Shown here one piece after another: positions 36,845 through 46,207 of a DNA stretch of 64,000 bases. A program made the translations under genes and the position numbers. The notes under the pieces are model-generated. The model was given only the letters and a program-made list of their open reading frames with translations. It was not told the origin of the DNA and ran no database searches. This DNA is from Falciphora oryzae (Eukaryota > Ascomycota > Sordariomycetes > Magnaporthales > Magnaporthaceae). The DNA is taken from positions 223,503-287,502 of the forward strand of contig JNVV01000048.1 of assembly GCA_000733355.1 (NCBI GenBank), read 5' to 3'. The first letter of the stretch is position 1. Each line of letters opens with the position of its first letter.

Positions 36845-38335
36845 ATGGAAGAAGACGGCACTCGATCGTCTCGCCCGGCTCCTCAGATTCGCTTCCTGGT
36901 GGCCTGCCCTCGCAGTGACTCAGCGCTTCTGATGAGAGTATTCGCCGAGTCCCCTGATTGCGCCGCTACCAGCCGACTGGTTCTAACGGGGAAAGCAGAC
37001 TCCTATGAAACCTTTCGTCCCGATTACTCGATCTTGGAGGACCCGTATAGCCATAGGGTCTTTGTCAAGGCTCTGGACTCGGGTAAACGGTTCCTCATCA
37101 GCAAGGAAGAGCAGGGAGAGTGCCTCTACGACGTGTGCCCGACGCCTGCTACATACGCCAAGACCCGACCCGTCTTCCTGATCCGCGACCCAGTCCGTGT
37201 TTTCGACAGCTGGAAGGGCGTTGGATGGACCGACATGCAGAGTCTAGTCGACTGCTATACGAATATGTTCCAAATGCTCGACCGGGCTCCGTCGCACGCC
37301 ATCTCATGCCTCCTCTACGAGCAGCTCATCCAAAACCCCCAAGCGGAGCTCGAAGCCATCTGTGCCAGGTGGGGGGTGCCGTTCCGCAAGGATATGCTCG
37401 ACTTCAAGAAGCCGTTCGGGTCTTCATTCATCTTCTCTAGCGATCGGGAAAGGACAATCTACTGCGAGGAAAAGCCCCTGGGTCTTTTCAAGACCGTCGA
37501 GGCCAGCTCCTCTATCGTCCCCGACGCGCCGCCGCATGGACTCCTGTCCAACGACGAGAAGAACCGTATCGAGGAGCAGCTCGGCCGTCTGTACCTCCGC
37601 TGCTGGCGCGATGATGTCCAACGCCTCCGGACCATCCTCTTGGAGAAGACGTGGATTGGCTTCGACCTCGACGATACTCTGCACGAATTTCGCCGCGCTT
37701 CCTCCGCTGCCACCCAGACGGTCTTTGACAAGATCACTGAACACTATGGAGTTCCCGTGCCTGCCCTGGGGGAGGAGTACGCCAAGGTTCTCCGAAAAGG
37801 GACAGCAAATGCTTTCTCCGACGGAAAGACGTCTTTCGACTATCGAAGACAGCGGTTTTCCTCGCTTCTGGAGCACTTCTCGGTCCCCCACGACACAGAG
37901 TTCATGGACAATCTCCTGACGTCTTACGAAGCCGCTCTGGTGGCATCTCTCGAGCTGAAGTGCGGCGCATTGAGCCTGCTATCGACGCTCAAGAACATTG
38001 GCAAGAAGATTGCCGTCATCACCGAGGGTCCGCAGGATGCTCAGGAGCGGACGGTCGAAGCCCTCGGTATCACTGGCTACATCGACTTTCTCGCCACGAC
38101 GAACCATTTCGGAGTGTCCAAGGTCGACGGTTTGTTCGGAAAAGTCCTGCAACACCTCGGCGTATACCCTAGCGACGTTGCATACGTCGGCGACAACTAC
38201 GAACGAGACATGAAGCCCGCCATGGCTGATGGGATCTTCTCGATTCACCTTGCCGAGGCAAAGAACGTGTCTTTGAATTCGTTCCCGCCACAGATCAACA
38301 CGCTGAAGAAGCTGCAGGTGATCCTCTCCGGATGA
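36845..38335 (+). CDS. Bifunctional-looking fusion: sulfotransferase-like domain plus HAD-family phosphatase
   Basis: One exon, 496 aa, start in an AAACATGG context. Residues about 14-265 resemble the P-loop sulfotransferase fold: strand plus loop FLVACPRSDSALLMRVF (17-33, PAPS 5'-phosphosulfate loop position) and VFLIRDPVRVFDSW (110-123, 3'-phosphate-binding position). In the first loop the usual small/Gly residue after RS is Asp25, so PAPS binding is not assured. Residues about 268-494 are a complete HAD hydrolase: motif I GFDLDDTLHEF with D274 nucleophile and D276, motif II VITEG (T393), K426, and motif IV VGDNYERD (D450, D455). A cap domain lies between motifs I and II. It resembles pyrimidine-nucleotidase-like HADs. 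The natural substrate is unknown; the fusion suggests the HAD removes a phosphate from a product or cofactor of the first domain, which is inference. The coding frame is intact. Confidence 0.8.
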   Translation: MEEDGTRSSRPAPQIRFLVACPRSDSALLMRVFAESPDCAATSRLVLTGKADSYETFRPDYSILEDPYSHRVFVKALDSGKRFLISKEEQGECLYDVCPTPATYAKTRPVFLIRDPVRVFDSWKGVGWTDMQSLVDCYTNMFQMLDRAPSHAISCLLYEQLIQNPQAELEAICARWGVPFRKDMLDFKKPFGSSFIFSSDRERTIYCEEKPLGLFKTVEASSSIVPDAPPHGLLSNDEKNRIEEQLGRLYLRCWRDDVQRLRTILLEKTWIGFDLDDTLHEFRRASSAATQTVFDKITEHYGVPVPALGEEYAKVLRKGTANAFSDGKTSFDYRRQRFSSLLEHFSVPHDTEFMDNLLTSYEAALVASLELKCGALSLLSTLKNIGKKIAVITEGPQDAQERTVEALGITGYIDFLATTNHFGVSKVDGLFGKVLQHLGVYPSDVAYVGDNYERDMKPAMADGIFSIHLAEAKNVSLNSFPPQINTLKKLQVILSG

Positions 38336-38954
38336 TTGGGGTAGGCTGTTGCTGGCAGAGAGGGGTTTCGAGGATGATAGGCGGAGGGGCTAAGCCGTCC
38401 TTTTTTCAGTGTAAGCAGCCAGTCATAGCCACAACCAGTTACTTTTTTTTTTATGCAGCCTCTACCTTCTTCGGCCCGCCGCACCACACACGAGGCGCCG
38501 TGGCCCGTCCCGAGTAACAAAAGATGCAACTCCCGAATGGTTCCTGATGGCAATTGGCCAGTTGAAGAGGCGGCATAGGTAGGCAGACAGGCCGGCGATG
38601 AGACAGGGCGGATTCCATGCAGAGTCCTGTCTCACGTAATATGTTTGATGCAACTGCGACTCTAACAAGCGAAAACAAAAGGTCCCACAAAGGGCAAAGA
38701 ACCTCACATTCGCGATGCGACATAACGCAAAGGCTTTTTTAGGGGTCCAGTTTTGACTGGACAATTTACTTGATGCTACTACACGGCCATAGAAAAGCCC
38801 ACTAGGAGATCCTTCTCGTATCGCCATGCCATGGGCAGCTGCAAAGAACTCACGAATATATGAATAGGTAGTGAAGATCATGAACCGGATCTCGAAGGAT
38901 CGCGGGGTTCATGGCACAGCACGACTACCATGTAACGCTTCTTGGCTGGATGAG
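38336..38954. other. Intergenic, 3' region of the fusion gene
   Basis: No coding region seen. T-rich runs near 38401 and 38443. Confidence 0.45.
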
Positions 38955-39060
38955 GGCTCATCGACACCAGGAAGCAGCGGTAGTCCGATAGAAGCGACGA
39001 GGCTGAGGGCTCGTCGACACCAGGAAGCAGCGGTCGTCCGACAGAAGCGACGAGACTGAC
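38955..39060. repeat. Two tandem 53-bp repeats in a promoter
   Basis: Unit 1 (38955..39007) and unit 2 (39008..39060) are identical at all but about five positions, and a short partial third unit (GGCTCCTCGGACGG) follows. They end about 15 nt before a TATA box (TATATAAA, near 39075) and 165 nt before the start codon of the secreted protein, so they are likely duplicated promoter elements. Confidence 0.9.
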
Positions 39061-39074
39061 GGCTCCTCGGACGG

Positions 39075-39082
39075 ATATATAA
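39075..39082 (+). promoter_or_regulatory. TATA box of the secreted-protein gene
   Basis: ATATATAAAC just downstream of the tandem 53-bp repeats and about 150 nt before the start at 39226. Confidence 0.65.
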
Positions 39083-39225
39083 ACGGCCCATGATCTACAC
39101 ATCACATCCATCTCCAGCAGCCCTTCGCCATCCTCATCCCCAAGGACATCACCGCCTCCCTTGCAGCCTCTCCCTCGCCCATCGAACTCATAGCACTCGC
39201 TACCGCTCTTCCCACAACCGCCAAG

Positions 39226-40004
39226 ATGCATTTCGCCGCTGTTGTCGCCAGCTCCCTCGTTGGCCTTGCTGCCTCCACGCCCGTAAGTCGGGGATGATCC
39301 CTATTCCTCGCCGCTCTCGTTTTCTGGAAATCTTGTTCAGCTGACAACCCCTTTTGCAACCCGCAACAGGTCCCCGAGGGTCAGGCGTCCCCCATCCCGG
39401 GTTACGGGATCGAGGTCCTCAAGTGGGAGGTCGAGGTGGCCCCCGGCCGGGTCGAGGTCCTGAGCGGCACCGTCCAGGAGGTGGTCGCGCAGGCCGTCCA
39501 GATCAACCCGGACTTTGCCCTGCCCGCGGCCAAGGAGCGCCGCTCCCCCTCGGCGGCGGCGCCGGTGAGCCCCGTCGCCGCCAGCCCGCTGGAGAAGCGG
39601 CAGAACACCATCTGCGGCAACTGGCCCTCGGCCAACAAGGGCCGCATCCAGGAGGGCATCGCCTACCTCAACCGCCTGCCCGCCGGCGAGCGGCCGGCCA
39701 ACGGGCCCGGGCCCGGCAACTGCGGCCGCATCAGCTGCTCGTGGAATTCGGCCATCTACTGGTGCAACGACGTGAGCTCTTTTTTTTTTTTGCACTTTCC
39801 CCTCCTTGTTGTAATTTCTCGCGGGCGGCCGAGCTGACCATAAACACCCAGAACACCTACACCTACTCGCCCGGAGGCTGGGAGAACATTGCGGACAGTG
39901 CCCAGACGGTCGTCAACACCTGCGGGCCCAACGCCGACTACGTCTCTGGCCAGGGCTTCGAGCCGGGCAACTGGAACACCATCATTCGCGGTGACAGCTG
40001 CTAG
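39226..40004 (+). CDS. Small secreted cysteine-containing protein with Kex2-type propeptide, effector-like
   Basis: Three exons, 39226..39282, 39370..39771 and 39852..40004, give 203 aa. All introns are phase 0 with GTAAGT/GTGAGC donors. Residues 1-17 or so are a signal peptide (MHFAAVVASSLVGLAAS). A pro-region of about 78 residues ends in a dibasic site (PLEKR, residues 92-96), after which the mature part of about 107 aa starts QNTICGNWP. It has six cysteines (in CGNW, NCGRISC, WCND, NTCG and GDSC), enough for three disulfides. Conserved-looking blocks are NCGRISCSWNSAIYWCND and GNWNTIIRGDSC. Similar small secreted proteins occur in many fungi, with no known activity. Signal, Kex2 site and cysteine pattern are seen; secretion and a role in interaction with other organisms are inferred. 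Confidence 0.82.
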
Positions 40005-40064
40005 TTTTGCTGCTGGCATGTGGGGAGAAATCTGGAGACGGTTATCGAAACAGTTAGAGGCCGC

Positions 40065-40171
40065 CCATGTGGGATTATGTAAACGGGCGATTGGGGATGA
40101 GGGAGGCGGCTTGAGGATGATACAAGGAATCCAGTGACGGCGGGATTCGTACGGGGGAGGTGCTTCAATTC
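40065..40171. repeat. Degenerate dispersed repeat, copy 1
   Basis: About 100 nt that resembles 43056..43163 in the same orientation. Shared blocks are CCATGT-GGATT--TAAA, AAGGAATCCA-TGA-GGCGGGATT and G-GGGAGG. The two copies flank the lectin-like gene. Confidence 0.6.
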
Positions 40172-40529
40172 GTAGTACAACACAGCTCCTACTACCTACC
40201 TGGCACCTAGTTAGGTAGGTACCAGTTATAAAAACCTGCCCACAATGATAAACAATCATACGGTACGACTATGCCCAGTGGGATGCGCGGGATCCCGTCC
40301 GGTTTCCCTTAGCCGGGCTAGTGAGCTAGCTGTTTTAGAATCGCATTCTCCCCCACGGTGGGCCACCTACATCTGCATAGGAGATATCCTGCGCCCGTAA
40401 TCTATTGCACTTGTACGCCGCCCGATGTTGTCTGACCAGCCTCCTTGCGACCACGTACGCCAAGCCAAAACGTTCGCACTTTCAATATCCTTGCCAAGGA
40501 AGAAGAATACGAGCATGCTCCCCTTGGCG

Positions 40530-42223
40530 TCACTTACGGCTTTTGGTGGCCCGGCGGCTATCCCTATGCGCGTCCAGGGGGCAAATGCAGGGGTTTTCCA
40601 AGGAAAAGGTCAACGTCGTATGCCAGGTAGTGGCGTCAACCTTTCCCCACGCAAATATATTTATACGGTCTTCAGCCCACGAGATGGCGTCTGGCTCAGC
40701 CAAGATTTCGACGTCGGCATTGACCAAGACCCAGTCGCCGTCTCCCCACCCCCCACGGCCCTCGCGGTCGTCGCACGTCCTCCACCATAGCCTCCCATCC
40801 CCGCCCCGGGCGAAGACGTCGGTGAGGCCCGGGTCTCGTGATACCACGGCCGGCGCGGTCGTTACAAAGCCCCCAAGGTCCTCCATGTTCTGCAGGTTGT
40901 TGTACATGGTCCAGGTTCCGTTCAATAGCTTGCCGTGGAGGAGGTGGTGGCTGCCGCGCGCAACGGCAAAGACGTCGAGTCTGTTGGGCTNNNNNNNNNN
41001 NNNNNNNNNNNNNNNNNNNNNNNNNNNNNNNNNNNNNNNNNNNNNNNNNNNNNNNNNNNNNNNNNNNNNNNNNNNNNNNNNNNNNNNNNNNNNNNNNNNN
41101 NNNCCGCCGACAAGAGTTTGTCCGTATACTGATACCACAGAAATCCGCTTTCGTCCATGCCCGTATGAAAGTAGGCCATCTGCGTGTCCTGGTTCCCTAT
41201 GGGGTAGAAGCAGAGACCCCGGGACGCCCCGAGCCTCATGACACCCGGCGCGAACGTAGCAAGCTGAGCTTCGCTGAGCGTGCCGACGGGACCCTCCGTC
41301 TGGCTGCTGTCCTGGGAAGAGTTCGTGCCGCTGTTGTACACGCCACGGAACACCTTTCCATTGACGTAGATAACCTCGGTCCAATTCCGTCCGAGATAGG
41401 AGGTCCGGGCCTGGGCCGACACCGGTAGCGGGGTGGGGGTCTTCGCCAAGACGCCAAATGTCGAGTTCGTAACGTTTACGAAGTAGTTGCCGTTGATGTC
41501 GCGGCGTACGGTAACCATGGTAGGAATCTGATGGTTGCCCTTCCGCCGCATGTCGATCCATGTGACCTCGAAGTGCGGCGAGCCCCAAGACACAGGCGTA
41601 GGGAACACGTACTGTTTGATTTCAGTCGCCGTTCCCGTCATGGAGACATGTACGGGTTGACTGCTATCAAAGTTGTTTCCAAGAAAGGTCAGTCATGTGT
41701 CATCGTCGACCGATGAAGGTGTTAACTTGTGAAGGCCCGTAATCAACACATACCTTCCATCACTGCTCATTGCAGGTGCACCAGTCTTCAAAAGGCTCCC
41801 TAGCGTCCCACCCAGCACGGCGGCGATGATGACGACCAGTACCACCACGAGGCTCCACACAAACACCTTCTTCTTCCTCTTTTTTCCCTCATGTGCCTCG
41901 TCCTCTTGGGCGGCATCATTTGCCGCTTCCTGTCCGTCCCAAGTCGAGATCTTGCCGTCCTTGACAATGCGCATCGGGTCCGCGTGGTCCGGCACAGCGA
42001 GCTGCGGCCATCTCGCGCCTTGGGGAGCGGCCTCTAGACCAGGTGTGTCTCCTTCGGCCTGCAGGCCAGGGTGATACTCCTCGTACCCTACGCCCCCGTC
42101 GGCCTAGTCGGATTGGCTGGTCATGCTATTGGGCTTGGTTGCAGTGATTGGTGCAGCCCTTCTCGCAGAGTTGCCGTCCCGGTTCTGGTCCGATACCAGC
42201 TGCGGAATGTCTTCAGCAACCAT
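40530..42223 (-). CDS. Membrane-anchored fucose-lectin-like beta-propeller protein, N-terminal frame interrupted by TAG
   Basis: Exon 1 ends at 41754 (GTATGT donor), exon 2 starts at 41660 (CAG acceptor), so the intron is 93 nt. A long upstream frame starts with ATG at 42223 but has an in-frame TAG at 42106..42104 (codon 40); beyond it the frame continues with YEEYHPGLQ and GLEAAP, pieces typical of the cytosolic tails in this family. If translation begins at the next Met (41974) a shorter tail remains. A transmembrane segment (VFVWSLVVVLVVIIAAVLGG) follows, then a lumenal/extracellular domain with Asn-glycosylation sites and propeller-like repeats (NRLDVFAVARG, VVSRDPGLTDVFARG). A 113-N gap (40991..41103) breaks the frame. 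The C-terminus after TTWHTTL reads poorly and stops at 40530, shorter than a full propeller. Such lectins bind fucosylated glycans; specificity is unknown. Confidence 0.62.
40991..41103. other. Assembly gap (113 N) inside the lectin-like gene
   Basis: A run of N. Coding frames on the two sides differ, so the gap length is only approximate. Confidence 0.99.
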
Positions 42224-42773
42224 CGAGTGGAACGATCACAAGTGAGGACTTTGCAGCTCTGAAGAGAGATTTGCGGTTTGCGAGATAGGTTTCGGTTCCT
42301 GTATGAACAAGGGGTGGGCCAAACAGGAAGATGGCAGGGTAAGGGCGGACAGGGGGATGGAAGAGCATCAAAATTAAGTGCCTTCGTTGCTCGTCATACA
42401 GGAACACAGACCGTGCAAGTCTCATGCAAACGAGCACGTCGGACGGGCTCAGCGGCCAGGCCCTTGGCAAGTCATTGTAGGATTCGCAGAGAAAGTCACA
42501 CAACACTGCCTTAGCCACAATAGGCTTATCACTCATTCACTCCCATCGACGAGGGGATCTTTTCCAGTTGCCCTAGGCAAATCGCGGTCATCTTTGTATG
42601 TGGCCGCCCTGAGTCTGATGCACCCGAATCAGTGGTGGGATTCGCTTTCTTGATGCCGTGCGACGGGGTCAGCTCCGGAGAGCCACGCATGTTTTTGTTC
42701 CCATGGGGCTCGCGAAGAGGAATATGTCGGGAGCCGTCAGCGCGTAACACATTCTATGGTAATAGATGAAGCC
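42224..42773. other. Intergenic, upstream of the lectin-like gene
   Basis: No supported feature; it must include the promoter of the minus-strand lectin-like gene. Confidence 0.4.
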
Positions 42774-42931
42774 TGATCGGAGGGCATCAAAGCCCTCGGC
42801 TTCCAGGGCATTGCCCTGGCAGTTGTCGCGGCTCCCGACGCTGACCGCCCGTTCGTCGTGCGCAGCTTCCTCAAGTGCGACGTAGCCCAGTATGCACAGG
42901 TCAAGCTGTTCGTCATCGAGGCGGCGCAGGT
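42774..42931 (+). pseudogene. Short coding-like fragment without a start
   Basis: After a TGA, about 52 codons read with strong G/C third-position bias (pieces: ALGFQGIALAVVAAPDADRP, FLKCDVAQYAQVKLFVIEAA) and end at a GTATGT donor-like site. There is no ATG. The opposite strand is also open (115 codons from 43016) but less protein-like. It may be a relic exon of a lost gene. I do not recognise the family. Confidence 0.3.
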
Positions 42932-43055
42932 ATGTCTCTGGTTTGTTCAAATCAGGTTCGGCAGGCGGGCTGATAACTCCAGTTGAATGGCGTGCTTCCT
43001 CGACACGTGGACACATAGTCCAAGTGGCTCAGGCGTGAGTTACATATGGGCACTT

Positions 43056-43163
43056 CCATGTTGGATTGTTTAAAAGATGATGGGACACGGGGGGGGGGGG
43101 GCTGGGAGGTAAAAGGAATCCAATGATGGCGGGATTGGTATGTGGGAGGATGGTGGCCAATTC
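43056..43163. repeat. Degenerate dispersed repeat, copy 2
   Basis: Related to 40065..40171. It includes a G12-14 run near 43089 that may be a slippage site. Confidence 0.6.
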
Positions 43164-43616
43164 GGACCTGCCTCAATCTGGGGAGAGGTTCAATCAAGTC
43201 GGTGCCTCAGGCTCCAAACCACCACAATAACAAGGATTAACCACCGAATCTCCAATCAGGATTCGATCGTCCAATTCAGCGCTCAATCCTTTTGCTTTTT
43301 CTTCACGTAAAACGAGGCTGAAAAGGGAGGCTGACATTTCTTCGCAACACCTCGCCTCATTCTGTGTGTCGCCTGTCAGCACAGGGGGCACAAGCAAACC
43401 CGCCTCATTGATACCAGAGCAGCACTGGAACTCAACCCCGACATCAAGCAGACCTTCACCACTTTCCCATTTGACTTCCCTTCCTCCCTCCACTCCATGG
43501 CCATCTGAGGATAATCCGGGTTACACACACACGGCCAGGGATTTTCTTTCAACTAGGTTGCACCCCCTCAAGTGAATAGGGTGGGTCAAAGAACAGCACC
43601 AGCACAGGAGCCAAAA

Positions 43617-44243
43617 ATGTCGCTGCACGACGACGGCTCCGACGGCTCCGACGGCGCCGCCGCCCTCATGGCCGAGACCATGGGCTTCGCCGCCTTTGGC
43701 GCCCGGGCGCGCCCGTCCAAGAAGCGCCGCATGAACGACGCCTTCGTCGGCGGCGCCGAGCAGTCGCACGGCTCCGCCGCCAACGACACGCCACTGGGCG
43801 TACGGAAGCAGCCGCAGCGCGCGGAGCTGCCTCTCCATCAGGCTGCTGCTGCCGCTGCCCCTCCCGCCGCCGGTGTCAACGCGGACGAGATCGACCTCGA
43901 CGACGACGACGACGAGGATGATGATGATGATGGCGGCGCGCCCGCAGCCGCTGCTGCCCCTGCCGCCGCTGGCCTTCCACCGCGCCCGCCCGCGCCGAGC
44001 GACGGCTTCGGTGGCGGACCCACTTCAGGGCCCCACCACCAGCAACAGCAGCGCGGTGGCAGGGCTGGCGGTGGTGGCGGTGGACACGGCGGCGCGTCAT
44101 CGTCATCGTCCTCCGGCCGGCAGTGGTGGCTCGACTACTACGACCCCAAGTTCAACGAGAACCCGTGGGAGCGCCTCGAGAAGTCTCTCGGCCTGGAACC
44201 GAGGGGCTCGTGGCCGCCGCCCCGCGGTCACGCTTGGGTATGA
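43617..44243 (+). CDS. Low-complexity conserved fungal protein of unknown function
   Basis: A 208-aa frame. The start at 43617 is chosen because it follows AAAA and begins MSLHDDGSDGSDG, whereas the upstream Met at 43572 adds unrelated residues. The N-terminus has AETMGFAAFGARARPSKKRR, a pattern (MGF..FG then basic run) I associate with short conserved ascomycete proteins; the C-terminus has WWLDYYDPKFNENPWERLE. Between them lie poly-Ala, poly-Asp, poly-Gly, Gln and Ser runs. No signal peptide or membrane segment. The frame ends at CACGCTTGGGTATGA, where GTATGA could be a splice donor, so one more short exon is possible. The basic run after the first motif could be a nuclear signal. No function is proposed. 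Confidence 0.6.
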   Translation: MSLHDDGSDGSDGAAALMAETMGFAAFGARARPSKKRRMNDAFVGGAEQSHGSAANDTPLGVRKQPQRAELPLHQAAAAAAPPAAGVNADEIDLDDDDDEDDDDDGGAPAAAAAPAAAGLPPRPPAPSDGFGGGPTSGPHHQQQQRGGRAGGGGGGHGGASSSSSSGRQWWLDYYDPKFNENPWERLEKSLGLEPRGSWPPPRGHAWV

Positions 44244-46207
44244 TGTGTGTCCCCATTTTCCAACAGACCTCGAAAAGGCCAGAGAGCCAGATGGAAAGAA
44301 AGAGGTTTGGTTTTCAGCATAAGCTAGAAAAAGGCCAGGGAAACCAAGAAGAATAATTATTGGGAAGCACATATATCCCCCGCCAAGCATTTACCGCGCG
44401 AGGCGCGTGGGGGGAATAGGGACGTCGACGACATGAATGCTACGGCGCAGCAGCACAAGCTGCCAAGAACGGCACAGGCCGAGGGAAACGAAACAGCAAA
44501 GTCCCCTTCGCAACAAAGTAACACGTCATGTTCCCTCGCCCCATTGCAGGCCCCGCGCAGGCCTTACCCCTCCCATTGGGCTACGTCGGGCTTCAACGAC
44601 CTGCCAGGGGTATCGAGAGGTGGTCACGTGACGCATCAGGGGATGAAAAGCCCCTCCAGCATCCGACCCAGCAGCCACGGCTCTCCCATCCACATCACAT
44701 GATCATCCACCCTCCTCCCACGTCAGCGAGGGCACGGGCGAGAGAGGGGCGGGGGACGAGGGGGATCTGCCAAGGGGGGGCACGGTCCCCGAGGATCAAG
44801 GAGGGAAGAAAACGAGTTGTCGCTACCGTATCGATACCGGAACTAGGAAAAACACCAGCCGAGAGACCCGACCCGAACGCCCAATGAGGACCGAGAGATC
44901 GGGCTGGGGATGAAGAGGAGGTACTCCCTTCCCACCGCCCTGCCCTCTTCCCCCTCCATCTCTCTCGTCACGCCCCTCCTCAGTCTATCTGCCGGCCCTC
45001 CGCCGTCCTGGCACTTCCCAAAAGAGCAATACCCATAGCCCCAAAGCGGACAAGCGTCACCGCCTCCGTTTCCCATTTCCCAGCGTCCAGATCTCGGGGG
45101 GAGTTCCGTCTCCGCCGTCCTGCCAGCCAGCCCTGTCGCTATGCGCTGACCGGGTGCAAGGGAACTCCCGCGGCGGGCCCCCAGTTCCACACACACGTAC
45201 ACCCTTCCAACGTGGCTTCCAGCCCGGAGGCTCCCTGCAGCTCTGCTGTCCAGCGCAGCACGCACACCCCAGGGGCGTCATCCCCCCCACCACCCACAGC
45301 GCTGGGAAATGGGCAGCTTTTGTACCTGTACATGTCCCGGCTTTTTTTTTCTTCTCCTGCCTGACAGCATCCCCCAAAATAGAAAGCCGGCCATTTTCCC
45401 CAGGTCGTCCAGATTCATCCAATCATAACTCGTAATGCACATGAAAACAACCGCCCCGCGTGGGAATAAAAAAAACAAAGAAAAATGGGAGGTGGGGAGG
45501 AGCGAAGAGCAAAGGAGAGGGGAGTCGGAATCCGAAAAGACACGCCCTCACCACCACCTCAACAGCCGCCACACCACCCTCAGCGCCGCTTCAGCTAAAG
45601 CAGCAAGTAAAATGGCGTTTAACGTGCAGGAACACACGCGTGCCGGGCCTGTCTTTGCCGCGCTGCAAAATGCAACCGGCAGATCCCAGAGCGGTTTTTT
45701 GCTCCCCCTGTAGCGATCTCGTTGTTGACCCCTGTCGCTCGCTCCCTCTTCTCGCCTCCCCTCCCCACACACCATTCGGCGGGTTTTCCCATCCCGACAC
45801 CTGCATAACCGTGCCTGGGGGAAAAACACCACAAATCCAGAAATGGAGGGGGCGTGTGATGTGGCCGGCTGGTGAACGGGCTGCGCGTAACACAAGATCC
45901 GAGACAGTGTTTGAGAACAAGACGGAGAGAAAAATTAAATAGTCGCAAGAAACGCAGGTATTGCCGAACGACTCCAAAAGAAAAAGCGTAAAAAGAAAAA
46001 GTAAAAAAACAAATCCGATTCCGGAGAACTTTCCCGAGGCATCGTCTTATTCGTGGTAAACGACAAGGATCAAAAATAGCAAATCGGCGCGCTAAGACGT
46101 CGCAAATCGCCAGGGGTAGGGGTAGGGAGGTGGTCCGAAAATGTGGTTGGGAGCATGGCGTTTTGAGGCTCAACTTTGCACGAACGACGTCCGTGGCGTT
46201 TGGCGCT
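44244..46207. other. Intergenic between 43.6 kb gene and KxDL gene
   Basis: About 2 kb with no supported coding region. The two genes converge here, so it probably contains both 3' UTRs. Confidence 0.45.
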
